Origin: RPQJ01 sp963726665
Lineage (GTDB): Bacteria > Pseudomonadota > Gammaproteobacteria > Steroidobacterales > Steroidobacteraceae
Reading direction: 5' to 3'
NCBI GenBank assembly: GCA_963726665.1
Contig: CAVSDW010000012.1
Span: 62,001 to 126,000, forward strand
Length of the DNA stretch: 64,000 nucleotides
Positions within the stretch are counted from its first letter, which is position 1. Every line of letters begins with the position of its first letter. A model generated the notes under the pieces. It was not told where the DNA came from. It did no database searches and saw only the letters and a list, made by a program, of their open reading frames with translations. Position numbers and translations under genes: made by a program. Shown here piece after piece: positions 1 through 9,340 of this stretch.

Positions 1-1272
1 GGCCGCGTCCGGGACGGCCGCCCCGATCACGCGCCGCGCGCGGTCGGGGCGAAACGTTACCGCCGCCGGATCCGGCAGTTCGTCCCGCAGCTCTGTGACC
101 ACCACTGGGCCCGGCACCCCGCCCGCGCATTCCATCATCAGCTGGGTAGCGCGTTCGATTGCCCTCTCCTGGAGCGAGGGATCCACTCCACGCTCGAAGC
201 GCTGCGACGCGTCGGTGACGATCCCGTAGCGGCGGCCCCGGCCCGCGACGGCGTCGGGCAGGAAGAACGCCACCTCGAGCAGCACGTCGCGGGTCGAGGA
301 AGAAATGCCGGAATGCTCGCCACCCATGACCCCGGCGAGCGCCAGTGGCTTCGCGCGGTCGGCGATCACCATCACCGTCGCGTCGAGCTCGACCTCGCGC
401 CCGTCGAGGAGCTTGAGCATCTCGCCCGCCCGTGCGCGGCGCACCACGATCCCGCCATCGAGTTCGCGCAAGTCGTAGGCGTGCATCGGCTGGCCGAGTT
501 CCAGCATCACGTAGTTCGTGACGTCCACGACCGCGCTGATCGGGCGCAGGCCCGCGCGGCGCAGCCGCTCCCGCATCCAGAGCGGCGCCTGCGCATCGGG
601 ACGCACGCCACGGATGACACGGGCCGCGAACCGAGCGCAACCCGCGCCCGGCTCGAGCTCGACCGGGAAGCGTTCGTCCGACTGGGGCGGCACGGGCGCG
701 AGGGCCGGGCCGCGCAGCGCGATACCGGACTGGAGCGCGGCCTCGCGCGCAACGCCGAGCACGCTCATGCAGTCGCCGCGGTTCGGCGTGAGGTTCACCT
801 CGAGTATGGTGTCGTCGAGCCCGAGCGCTTCGCCGATGGCGGCACCCGTGACCGTCTCGATGGGCAGTTCCATGAGCCCGCTCGCGTCCTCCGACAGGCC
901 GAGTTCGCGTGCCGAGCAGAGCATGCCGAACGACTCGACGCCGCGCAGCTTCGCCTTGCGGATCTCCATGCCGCCCGGGAGCTTCGAGCCGATCGTCGCG
1001 AGCGGCGCCTTGAGGCCCGCGCGGGCGTTCGGCGCGCCGCAGACGATCTGCAAGGTCTCGGCGCCGACGCTCACCTTGCAGACGCTGAGCGTGTCAGCGT
1101 CCGGATGCTTCTCGCGCTCGAGGATTTCGCCGACCACCACGCCCTCGAGCGGCGGAGCAGCAGGCTCGACCGCCTCGATCTCGAGGCCGGCCATGGTCAG
1201 GCGTGCCGCCAGCTCGCGCGGCTCCGGCGTCGTGCCCAGCCACTCGCTCAACCACTGGATGCTGATGCGCAT
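1..1272 (-). CDS. pheT: Phenylalanyl-tRNA synthetase beta subunit, 5' part only
   Basis: This is the N-terminal 424 codons of the beta chain of the cytoplasmic PheRS alpha2-beta2 tetramer, which charges tRNA-Phe. The reading frame is open to the window edge, so the C-terminal half is missing. Translation begins MRISIQWLSEWLG, the usual start of bacterial PheT. The EMAP/OB-type tRNA-binding domain lies at about residues 40-150 (VGEILEREKHPDADTLSVCK, then a GAPN motif), followed by B3/B4-like sequence containing DVTNYVMLELGQPMHAYD. The ATG at 1270-1272 lies 15 bases past the pheS stop, so the two subunits are co-transcribed and co-translated. It is the last visible gene of the thrS-infC-rpmI-rplT-pheST operon. 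Identification is secure; only the end is unseen. Confidence 0.97.
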   Translation of the reverse strand, partial: MRISIQWLSEWLGTTPEPRELAARLTMAGLEIEAVEPAAPPLEGVVVGEILEREKHPDADTLSVCKVSVGAETLQIVCGAPNARAGLKAPLATIGSKLPGGMEIRKAKLRGVESFGMLCSARELGLSEDASGLMELPIETVTGAAIGEALGLDDTILEVNLTPNRGDCMSVLGVAREAALQSGIALRGPALAPVPPQSDERFPVELEPGAGCARFAARVIRGVRPDAQAPLWMRERLRRAGLRPISAVVDVTNYVMLELGQPMHAYDLRELDGGIVVRRARAGEMLKLLDGREVELDATVMVIADRAKPLALAGVMGGEHSGISSSTRDVLLEVAFFLPDAVAGRGRRYGIVTDASQRFERGVDPSLQERAIERATQLMMECAGGVPGPVVVTELRDELPDPAAVTFRPDRARRVIGAAVPDAA

Positions 1273-1287
1273 GCGTGCGTCCGTCGC

Positions 1288-2319
1288 TCAGCCGAACTGG
1301 CGCAGGAAGCGCAGGTCGTTCTCGAAGTACATGCGGATGTCGTTCACGTTGTAGCGGAGCATCGTCAGGCGCTCGATCCCCATGCCGAACGCGTATCCGG
1401 TATAGCGCTCCGGGTCGATGCCGACGTTTCGCAGCACGTTCGGATGCACCATTCCGCAGCCGGCGACCTCGAGCCAGCCGGTGTTCTTGCAGACGCGGCA
1501 GCCCTTGGCGCTGCAGAAGACGCACTCGATGTCGACCTCGGCCGAGGGCTCGGTGAACGGGAAGTACGACGGCCGGAAGCGGATGCCGAGCCGGCGCTCG
1601 AAGAACCGCTCGACGAAGTGGTGCAGCACCGACTTCAGGTGCGCGAAGCTCACGCCCTCGTCCACGACCAGGCCTTCGACCTGGTGGAACATCGGCGTGT
1701 GGGTCATGTCGGAGTCGATGCGATAGACCCGACCCGGCATGATCATCCTGAGCGGCGGCTTCTCGCGCAGCATCGCGCGCACCTGCACCGGCGAAGTATG
1801 GGTGCGCAGCAGCCGCCCGTCCGGGAAATAGAACGTGTCGTGCATCGCCCGCGCCGGATGGTTCGCGGGGATGTTGAGCGCCTCGAAATTGTGCCAGTCG
1901 TCCTCGACTTCCGGCCCGTCCTCGACGCTGAAACCCGAATTGCGGAACAGCGCCTCGATGCGGCGCCGCACACGCGTAATTGGGTGGAGCCCGCCCGGCT
2001 GCTGCCCGCGGCCCGGCTGGGTGACGTCGATGCGCCCCTCGGCCAGCCGGCGCTCGAGTTCCGCGTCCTCGAATTCCGCCTGGCGCGAGGCGACCAGTGC
2101 GCCGATCTCGTCGCGTACGGCATTGATGCGCGCGCCGGCCTCACGGCGCGCGTCCGGCGCGAGCGTGCCAAGCGTCTTCAGCAGCGCCGTGATCGCGCCT
2201 TTCTTGCCGAAGAGCTCGACCTTGAGTTCCTCGATCTGCGCAAGGCTCGCGCAGGCAGCCACGGACTCCCGTGCGCGCGCGGCGAGTGTCTCGAGGTCGT
2301 GGGTGGACTCGTCAGTCAT
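1288..2319 (-). CDS. pheS: Phenylalanyl-tRNA synthetase alpha subunit
   Basis: The catalytic alpha chain of PheRS, a class II aminoacyl-tRNA synthetase that activates phenylalanine and transfers it to tRNA-Phe. The 343 residues match the family length. The N-terminal 90 residues are the coiled-coil tRNA-binding arm. Class II motif 2 is visible as MTHTPMFHQVEGL near residue 210, and motif 3 as GMGIERLTMLRYNVNDIR near the C-terminus. A Cys-rich insert (CVFCSAKGCRVC) lies between them. It is followed by pheT and preceded by rplT at a distance of 139 bases. That upstream gap is almost filled by a repeat array (2331-2449) able to fold into a long hairpin just before the pheS start, which could influence pheS expression. 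Confidence 0.97.
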   Translation of the reverse strand: MTDESTHDLETLAARARESVAACASLAQIEELKVELFGKKGAITALLKTLGTLAPDARREAGARINAVRDEIGALVASRQAEFEDAELERRLAEGRIDVTQPGRGQQPGGLHPITRVRRRIEALFRNSGFSVEDGPEVEDDWHNFEALNIPANHPARAMHDTFYFPDGRLLRTHTSPVQVRAMLREKPPLRMIMPGRVYRIDSDMTHTPMFHQVEGLVVDEGVSFAHLKSVLHHFVERFFERRLGIRFRPSYFPFTEPSAEVDIECVFCSAKGCRVCKNTGWLEVAGCGMVHPNVLRNVGIDPERYTGYAFGMGIERLTMLRYNVNDIRMYFENDLRFLRQFG

Positions 2320-2330
2320 GTGTCAGCCAT

Positions 2331-2449
2331 TGGGGACTGTCCCCGCAGGGGACTGTCCCCTGAACAACCCTGCAGCGGACTGTCCCCGAACACAGTTCCC
2401 TGAACGCCCCCGATCCACAGGGACAGTCCCCTGCGGGGACAGTCCCCCG
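2331..2449. repeat. GGGGACTGTCCCC palindromic repeat array forming a long inverted repeat
   Basis: Two arms of about 30 bases (2332-2361 and about 2417-2447) are inverted repeats of each other. Each arm contains two copies of the palindrome GGGGACTGTCCCC or its complement GGGGACAGTCCCC. A degenerate further copy lies between them (cggactgtccccg near 2376). The array fills the gap between rplT and pheS. In the operon mRNA it could fold into a stem of about 30 base pairs ending 12 bases before the pheS start. Related copies lie at 5714-5771, 15701-15729 and 57208-57264. Confidence 0.9.
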
Positions 2450-2458
2450 GATCCCGGA

Positions 2459-2818
2459 TCAGGCAGCGAGACTCGCCTTGGCCTGCTCGGCCAGCTTGCC
2501 GAACGCGTCGATGTCGTGGACCGCGAGGTCCGCGAGCATCTTGCGGTCGACTTCGAGCCCGGCCGCCTTCAGGCCCGCCATCAGGCGGCTGTAGGACAGG
2601 TCGAACCCGCGGGCGGCGGCGTTGATGCGCGTGATCCAGAGCGCCCGGAAATCGCGCTTCTTGGCCTTGCGGTCGCGGTAGGCGTACTGGCCGGCCTTGA
2701 TGACCGCCTGCTTCGCCGTGCGATACACCTTGCGGCGCGCGTTGTAATAACCCTTCGCCTTGGCGAGGACCTTCTTGTGTCGGCGTCCAGCGATGACGCC
2801 ACGCTTAACTCGTGCCAT
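2459..2818 (-). CDS. rplT: Large ribosomal subunit protein bL20
   Basis: bL20 is an early-assembling 50S protein that binds 23S rRNA. In E. coli it also represses translation of its own operon. The 119 residues equal the usual length. The sequence starts MARVKRGVIAGRRHKKVL, the conserved basic N-terminal extension, and continues with TRINAAARGFDLSYSRLMAG in the globular part. It lies ten bases downstream of rpmI in the standard infC-rpmI-rplT order. No pseudoknot operator was traced, so L20 autoregulation here is inferred from the family only. Confidence 0.98.
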   Translation of the reverse strand: MARVKRGVIAGRRHKKVLAKAKGYYNARRKVYRTAKQAVIKAGQYAYRDRKAKKRDFRALWITRINAAARGFDLSYSRLMAGLKAAGLEVDRKMLADLAVHDIDAFGKLAEQAKASLAA

Positions 2819-2828
2819 GGGTCACCTC

Positions 2829-3023
2829 TCAGGCGTGGGGAAGAAGCTTGGCGAGCCGGCCCGTGTCCTGCTCGGCAACCATGGTGGTGCCGCGCAGGTT
2901 GCGCTTACGCTTGCTCGTCTTCTTGGTAAGGATGTGTCGCTTCTGCGACTGACCGCGCTTGAAGCCTTTCGCCGTCTTGCGAAAACGCTTTGCCGCGCCC
3001 TTGTTGGTCTTCAACTTGGGCAT
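2829..3023 (-). CDS. rpmI: Large ribosomal subunit protein bL35
   Basis: bL35 is a small, very basic 50S subunit protein that contacts 23S rRNA. The 64 residues begin MPKLKTNKGAAKRFRKTAKG and carry the HILTKKTSKRKRNLRG segment typical of the family. It is located between infC and rplT in the conserved translation operon, ten bases before rplT. In well-studied relatives its translation is controlled by L20 together with rplT. Nothing unusual was seen in the sequence. Confidence 0.98.
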   Translation of the reverse strand: MPKLKTNKGAAKRFRKTAKGFKRGQSQKRHILTKKTSKRKRNLRGTTMVAEQDTGRLAKLLPHA

Positions 3024-3102
3024 ATGGACTCCTGTTTTTTACTAGCCCGTTTCACCGCAGGCGAACCCGCGGATCGAGGGCGAAGGACGGATCGCTCCGT
3101 CC

Positions 3103-3627
3103 CTACTTCTTTTTCGGCCCCATCATCATCACCATCTGCCGGCCTTCCATCAGCGGGTGCTGCTCGACCACCGCGTATGCGGCGAGGTCGTTCTGCAACC
3201 GGATCAGGACCTGGCGTCCGATGTCGGTGTGGGCCATCTCGCGGCCACGGAACCTCAGGGTTACCTTGGCCTTGTCCCCTTCCTCGAAAAAGCGAATCAG
3301 ATTCCTGAGCTTGATCTGATAGTCGCCTTCGTCGGTCCCGGGACGAAACTTCACTTCCTTGACCTGGATCTGCCGCTGCTTCTTCTTCGCGGCCTGGGAC
3401 TTCTTGTTCTGTTCGAACACGAACTTCCCGAAATCCACGATCCGGCATACAGGCGGCTCCGCCGTCGGCGAAACCTCCACCAGATCGAGTTCCTGCGAAG
3501 CAGCGAGCTGCAGCGCATCGAACCGGCTCATCACCCCGACCTGCTCGCCGTCTGCGCCAATGATGCGCAGCTGGGGGGCCGTGATCTCGTCATTGCGCCG
3601 GACGCGCTTGGTCGTTGGGGCAGCGAT
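3103..3627 (-). CDS. infC: Translation initiation factor IF-3, ATC start
   Basis: IF-3 binds the 30S subunit, keeps it apart from 50S and discriminates against wrong start codons and initiator tRNAs. The frame encodes 174 residues: an N-terminal domain (RRNDEITAPQLRIIGADGEQ near residues 9-28), a lysine-rich linker (NKKSQAAKKKQRQ) and a C-terminal domain ending MVMMMGPKKK. The first ATG in frame (3534) would remove 31 conserved residues. Upstream of it the frame runs to a TGA at 3631-3633, the thrS stop, leaving ATC at 3625-3627 as the plausible initiator, eight bases after a GGAGG. E. coli infC likewise begins with a rare AUU, through which IF-3 represses its own synthesis. The start is inferred; the gene identity is certain. 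Confidence 0.96.
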   Translation of the reverse strand: MAAPTTKRVRRNDEITAPQLRIIGADGEQVGVMSRFDALQLAASQELDLVEVSPTAEPPVCRIVDFGKFVFEQNKKSQAAKKKQRQIQVKEVKFRPGTDEGDYQIKLRNLIRFFEEGDKAKVTLRFRGREMAHTDIGRQVLIRLQNDLAAYAVVEQHPLMEGRQMVMMMGPKKK

Positions 3628-3640
3628 ACGTCATACCTCC
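3625..3640 (-). promoter_or_regulatory. infC ribosome-binding site and non-canonical ATC start codon
   Basis: On the minus strand a perfect GGAGG (complement of 3636-3640) is followed after eight bases by ATC (3625-3627), then GCT GCC in the conserved IF-3 frame. The thrS stop TGA (3631-3633) sits in the same frame, two codons upstream, so no start lies further upstream. An ATG overlapping this stop is out of frame and opens only a 14-codon frame. Rare start codons at infC are the known basis of IF-3 autoregulation. Confidence 0.8.
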
Positions 3641-5558
3641 AAAACAGTACGGCCGCGGCTCGCGACTTCTTCGGCAAGTCCCGCAGCGATGGTCTCGAGA
3701 GACATCGCCCCGAGGTCCTTGCCGTTGCGCGTGCGCACGGCCAACGAATTCGAACCCGACTCGCGGTCTCCCGCGACCAGCAGGTACGGCACCCGCTGCA
3801 GGGTATGTTCGCGGATTTTAAAGCCGACTTTCTCGTTTCGCAAATCCAATTCGACCCGAAGCCCCTGATTTTTCAGGAATTCAGCCGCTTTACGGCAATA
3901 TTCGGCCTGTCCGTCGGTGATATTGATCACCACCGCCTGCACGGGGGCCAGCCACGCCGGGAACCGGCCGGCGTGGTTTTCGATCAGGATGCCGATGAAA
4001 CGCTCGAACGAGCCCAGGATCGGCCCGGTGGAGCATCACGGGGCGATGGGCCGCCCCATCCTCGCCGATGTACTCGGCCCCGAGGCGCTCCGGCAGCACG
4101 AAATCGACCTGCAGGGTGCCGCACTGCCAGTCACGGCCGATGGCGTCGCGCAGGACGAACTCGAGCTTGGGCCCGTAAAAGGCCCCCTCGCCCGGGTTCA
4201 TGGTGTATTCGAGCCCGGCCGCCTCGACGGCGCTCCTGAGCGCGTCCTCGGCCTTGTCCCAGGTCTCGTCGCTGCCGGCGCGCTTGGCGGGACGGTCCGA
4301 GAACTTGACCTTCACTTCGGTGAAGCCGAAATCCGCGTACACGCTCTTCAGCAGGTCGCAGAACGCGACCGTCTCTGAATTGATCTGGTCTTCGGTGCAG
4401 AAGATGTGCGCGTCGTCCTGCGTGAAGGCTCGCACCCGCATCAGGCCGTGCAGCGCACCCGACGGCTCGTTGCGATGGCAGGCGCCGAACTCGGCCATGC
4501 GCAGCGGCAGGTCGCGATACGACTTGATGCCCTGCCGGTAGATCATCACGTGGCCGGGGCAGTTCATCGGCTTGACGGCGAGGACCCGCCCCTCCGACTC
4601 GGCAATGAACATGTTCGGGGCGTAGTTCTCCCAGTGTCCGGAGCGCTCCCACAGGGCGCGGTCGATGAGTTGCGGGGTCTTCACCTCGACATAGCCAGCC
4701 TGGCCCAGTCTTTCGCGCACGTACTGCTCGATCGCGCGCCAGAGCGTCCAGCCCTTCGGGTGCCAGAACACGCTGCCGACGGCCTCGTCCTGCGTGTGGA
4801 AGAGGCCGAGTTCGCGGCCGACACGCCGATGGTCGCGCTTCTCGGCTTCCTCGAGACGGGTGAGATAGGCCTTGAGGCTCTTCTCGTCCGCCCACGCGGT
4901 GCCGTAGATGCGCTGGAGCATCTCGTTCTTCGAGTCGCCGCGCCAGTAAGCGCCTGCGACCTTCATGAGCTTGAAGGCGCCGAGCTTGCCGGTGCTCGGC
5001 ACGTGCGGCCCGCGGCACAGGTCGAACCAGTCGCCCTGGCCGTAGAGGCTGATGTCCTCGTTCGCCGGGATCGACGCGATGATCTCTGCCTTGTAGTGCT
5101 CGCCGATCTTCCTGAACGTCTCGACCGCCTCGTCGCGCGGCATCACGCGTCGTTCGACCCGGAGGTCGGCCTTCACGAGCTCGTGCATCCTGGCCTCGAA
5201 TTTTTCGAGGTCTTCCGGCGTGAACGGCCGCTTGAACGCGAAGTCGTAGAAGAAGCCGTCCTCGATCACCGGGCCGATCGTGACCTGGGCGTCCGGGATA
5301 GACCGACTGCACGGCCTGCGCAAGCAGGTGCGCCGTCGAATGCCGGATGACCTCGAGGCCCTCGGGGTCCCTGCCGGTGACGATCGCGAGCGAAGCATCG
5401 CGATCGATCGCGAACGAGGTGTCGACGAGGGCGCCGTCGACCCTGCCGGCCAGGGCGGCCTTCGCGAGACCGGGACCGATGTCGGCAGCCACCTGCGCCA
5501 CCGTGACCGGCGCGGCGTAGGTTCGCTGGCTGCCATCGGGCAGGGTAATGACGGGCAT
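3631..5558 (-). CDS. thrS: Threonyl-tRNA synthetase, two apparent frameshifts
   Basis: A class II synthetase charging tRNA-Thr, with TGS, editing, catalytic and anticodon-binding domains. It starts MPVITLPDGSQRTYAAPVTV (TGS domain), then HSTAHLLAQAVQ of the editing domain. The frame breaks near 5293, where CCCGGAC should read CCCGAC (YPDAQVTIGPVIEDGFFYDF), and again near 4022, where CGGGCCGATC should read CGGGCGATC (HRAILGSFERF). Removing one base at each site gives 641 codons, the family length, ending in a normal anticodon-binding domain (QGLRVELDLRNEKVG). The catalytic motifs MNCPGHVMIY and GPKLEFVLRDAIGRDWQCGT are intact. Because the gene is essential and otherwise undamaged, sequence error is more likely than a true pseudogene. 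It is the first gene of the translation operon. Confidence 0.95.
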
Positions 5559-5584
5559 GTTCGGATCCTTGGCAGGTCAGGGTC

Positions 5585-5659
5585 TGGTGGGCGCACGTGG
5601 GATCGAACCACGGACCCCTACCATGTCAAGGTAGTGCTCTACCGCTGAGCTATGCGCCC
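5585..5659 (-). tRNA. tRNA-Val (anticodon GAC)
   Basis: A complete cloverleaf is visible on the minus strand. The acceptor arms GGGCGCA and TGCGCCC pair. The D arm is GCTCAGCGGTAGAGC, and the anticodon stem CTACC/GGTAG holds the loop TTGACAT with anticodon GAC. The T arm contains GGTTCGATCC, and the CCA end is encoded at 5585-5587. The gene is 75 bases long and lies between thrS and uvrB. It is unusual only in that GAC is the less common of the bacterial valine anticodons. Confidence 0.95.
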
Positions 5660-5713
5660 TCAAACGAGCCGCGAAGGATACAGGAATCGGGCCGGCGGCG
5701 AGGCAAAGAGGCC

Positions 5714-5771
5714 GGAAAATGGGGACATTCCCCTATTTCCGCGCGGAAATAGGAGAATGTCCCCATTTTCC
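5714..5771. repeat. Palindromic GGGGACATTC repeat at the uvrB 3' end
   Basis: A near-perfect 27-base inverted repeat (one mismatch) around a two-base to four-base centre: GGAAAATGGGGACATTCCCC...TATTTCC on the left, with its complement on the right. It ends exactly at the base before the uvrB stop codon (TAG at 5772-5774, minus strand), so the repeat follows directly on the stop. It belongs to the same family as the copies at 2331, 15701 and 57208. It may act as a transcription terminator or mRNA 3' hairpin, but it has no T-tract. Confidence 0.88.
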
Positions 5772-7790
5772 CTACCCCGCAAGCTGGCCGGGCGCGCCGA
5801 AGGACAGCTCGCGCAGGCGCTCGATCTCGTCGCGGATGCGAGCCGCCTCCTCGAACTCGAGGTTGCGCGCGTGCTTGTACATCTGCGCCTCGAGCTTCTT
5901 GATCTTCTTCATCGCCTGCCCGGGCGCGAGCAGCGCGATGCCTTCCCCGCCCAGCTCGACTCGCTCGCCGCCCGACCCGCCGCTGGAACGCGCACCTTCC
6001 ATGACGTCCGTCACCGCCTTGCGGATGGTGCGTGGCGTGATTCCGTGCTGCTCGTTGTACTCGAGCTGCTTGACCCGCCGGCGGCGCGTCTCGGCCAGCG
6101 CGCGCTCGATCGAGCCCGTGATCCGGTCCGCGTAGAGGATGGCCCGGCCGTGCTCGTTGCGGGCGGCCCGGCCGATGGTCTGTATCAGCGATCCCTCGGA
6201 GCGCAGGAAGCCTTCCTTGTCGGCGTCGAGGATCGCGACCAGCGAAACCTCCGGCATGTCGAGACCCTCGCGCAGGAGGTTGATGCCGACCAGCACGTCG
6301 AACTTTCCGAGCCGCAGGTCGCGAATGATCTCCACCCGCTCGACCGTCTCGATGTCGGAGTGCAGGTATCGAACGCGTACGCCGTGCTCGTCGAGGTACT
6401 CGGTCAGGTCCTCGGCCATGCGCTTGGTGAGCGTGGTGATCAGGACCCGTTCGTCACGCGCGACACAGACCTGGATCTCCGAGAGGACGTCGTCCACCTG
6501 CGTGCGCACCGGCCGCACCTCGACCTCCGGGTCCACCAGGCCCGTCGGCCGCACGACCTGCTCGACGACCGCACCGGACTTCCGGGACTCGTACGCAGCG
6601 GGTGTCGCCGAGACGAAGATCATCTGCGGCGCCATCTGCTCCCATTCGTCGAACCGCAGCGGCCGGTTGTCGAGCGCCGAGGGCAGGCGGAAGCCGTACT
6701 CGACCAGCGTCTCCTTGCGCGAGCGATCGCCTTTGTACATTCCGCCCAGCTGCGGGATGGTCACGTGGCTCTCGTCCACGACCAGCAGCGCGTCCTTCGG
6801 CAGGTAGTCGAACAGGCACGGGGGCGGCTCGCCGGGTGCGCGTCCCGACAGGTATCGCGAGTAATTCTCGATGCCGGAGCAGTAACCGACCTCCATCATC
6901 ATCTCGAGGTCGAAAGTGACGCGCTGCCCCAGGCGCTGCGCCTCGACCAGCTTGTCGAGTCCGCGCAGCTCGAGCAGCCTCTCCCGCAACTCCTCGCGGA
7001 TTTCAGCGATTGCGTTGTCGATGCGCTCTTTCGGCGTGACGTAGTGCGACGACGGGTACACGGTGAGACGCGGCACCTTGCGCAGGACCTCGCCCGTGAG
7101 CGGGTCGAACCACGACAGCGCCGCGATCTCGTCGTCGTAGAGCTCGACGCGAACGGCCTCGCGGCCGGACTCCGCCGGGAAGATGTCGATCACGTCGCCG
7201 CGCACCCGGTAGGTGCCGGCGGAAAGGTCGAGCTCGTTGCGCGTGTACTGCATGTCGGCCAGGCGCCGCAGGAGCTTGCGCTGGTCGATGCGCTCCCCGC
7301 GCACCAGGTGCAGGACCATCGCGAAATACGCCTGCGGGTCGCCGAGGCCGTAGATCGAGGAGACCGTCGCGACGATGATCGTGTCGTGCCGCTCGAGCAG
7401 CGCCTTGGTCGCCGAGAGCCGCATCTGCTCGATGTGGGCGTTCACCGAGGCGTCCTTCTCGATATAGGTGTCCGACGAGGGAACGTAGGCCTCGGGCTGG
7501 TAGTAGTCGTAGTAGCTCACGAAGTACTCGACGGCGTTGTCGGGGAAGAATTCCCGGAACTCGCCGTAGAGCTGCGCCGCGAGGGTCTTGTTGTGCGCCA
7601 TCACCAGCGTCGGCCGCTGCAGCTGCTGGATGACGTTCGCGATCGTGAACGTCTTGCCCGAGCCCGTGACGCCAAGCAGCGTCTGGTGCGCGAGGCCGCT
7701 CTGCAGGCCGTCTATGAGCTTCGCGATGGCCTGCGGCTGGTCGCCTGCGGGCTGGTAGTCGGAGCGCAGTCGAAAGGGTCTTTCTTCCAT
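5772..7790 (-). CDS. uvrB: Excinuclease ABC subunit B
   Basis: UvrB is the damage-verifying helicase-like subunit of nucleotide excision repair. It is loaded by UvrA and then recruits UvrC. The 672 residues match the family. Walker A is GVTGSGKTFT near residue 40. The beta-hairpin that pries open DNA is YYDYYQPEAYVPSSDTYIEK near residues 92-112, and helicase motif VI lies in IQTIGRAARNEHGRAILYAD. The C-terminal UVR domain (KKIKKLEAQMYKHARNLEFE) contacts UvrC. The gene is transcribed away from the neighbouring aminotransferase gene across an 83-base gap. No convincing LexA box was found there, so SOS control is not supported by this sequence. Confidence 0.98.
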   Translation of the reverse strand: MEERPFRLRSDYQPAGDQPQAIAKLIDGLQSGLAHQTLLGVTGSGKTFTIANVIQQLQRPTLVMAHNKTLAAQLYGEFREFFPDNAVEYFVSYYDYYQPEAYVPSSDTYIEKDASVNAHIEQMRLSATKALLERHDTIIVATVSSIYGLGDPQAYFAMVLHLVRGERIDQRKLLRRLADMQYTRNELDLSAGTYRVRGDVIDIFPAESGREAVRVELYDDEIAALSWFDPLTGEVLRKVPRLTVYPSSHYVTPKERIDNAIAEIREELRERLLELRGLDKLVEAQRLGQRVTFDLEMMMEVGYCSGIENYSRYLSGRAPGEPPPCLFDYLPKDALLVVDESHVTIPQLGGMYKGDRSRKETLVEYGFRLPSALDNRPLRFDEWEQMAPQMIFVSATPAAYESRKSGAVVEQVVRPTGLVDPEVEVRPVRTQVDDVLSEIQVCVARDERVLITTLTKRMAEDLTEYLDEHGVRVRYLHSDIETVERVEIIRDLRLGKFDVLVGINLLREGLDMPEVSLVAILDADKEGFLRSEGSLIQTIGRAARNEHGRAILYADRITGSIERALAETRRRRVKQLEYNEQHGITPRTIRKAVTDVMEGARSSGGSGGERVELGGEGIALLAPGQAMKKIKKLEAQMYKHARNLEFEEAARIRDEIERLRELSFGAPGQLAG

Positions 7791-7873
7791 GGGGTCCGCG
7801 GGAAAAACCGCGCTTCGGTGGAGCGCCAGATTACTCTAAAATGCGAAGTCCATCCCTCTGCCGGAAGAGTCCA

Positions 7874-9061
<1,188 letters not shown>

Positions 9062-9071
9062 CCGGGGTTCC

Positions 9072-9100
9072 TTGACTAAAGCCCCCTCAATCCGGACAAT
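9072..9100 (+). promoter_or_regulatory. Sigma-70 promoter of tRNA-Asn
   Basis: TTGACT (9072-9077) and GACAAT (9095-9100) are separated by exactly 17 bases. Transcription would begin a few bases before the mature tRNA end at 9116. The -35 box matches consensus at five of six positions and the -10 box at four of six. Confidence 0.65.
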
Positions 9101-9115
9101 TCCGCGCCCTCCGGT

Positions 9116-9190
9116 TCCGACATAGCTCAGCGGTAGAGCAGCTGACTGTTAATCAGCGGGTCCGTGGTTCGAATCCACGTGTCGGAGCCA
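9116..9190 (+). tRNA. tRNA-Asn (anticodon GTT)
   Basis: A complete 75-base cloverleaf: acceptor TCCGACA paired with TGTCGGA, D arm GCTCAGCGGTAGAGC, anticodon stem GCTGA/TCAGC with loop CTGTTAA (anticodon GTT), T arm GGTTCGAATCC, discriminator G and encoded CCA at 9188-9190. A promoter lies just upstream at 9072-9100. Confidence 0.97.
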
Positions 9191-9340
9191 ATTCATTCAT
9201 GAGGGGCTTCTGAACTCGTCGCCCCTTGCGACGTCCCGGACCGTGTCGTCACGGTGACCGGGCTTCCGTCGGTACCGCCGCGCACAGAAACAATAGGCTG
9301 GGGGCCATTGCCCCGTGCACGGCAGCGCGCTCGCTTGCGC

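Noticed and set aside
313..2403. 696-codon plus-strand frame opposite pheS and pheT
   Set aside because: It is a shadow of high-GC codon bias. The minus strand encodes two well-conserved synthetase subunits over the same bases.
3631..5558. thrS as a true pseudogene
   Set aside because: An essential gene in its normal operon with all motifs intact. Removal of exactly one base at two sites gives the normal length, so sequence error is preferred.
7791..7873. LexA/SOS box between uvrB and the aminotransferase
   Set aside because: No sequence close to the CTG-N10-CAG pattern with the expected flanks was found in the gap.
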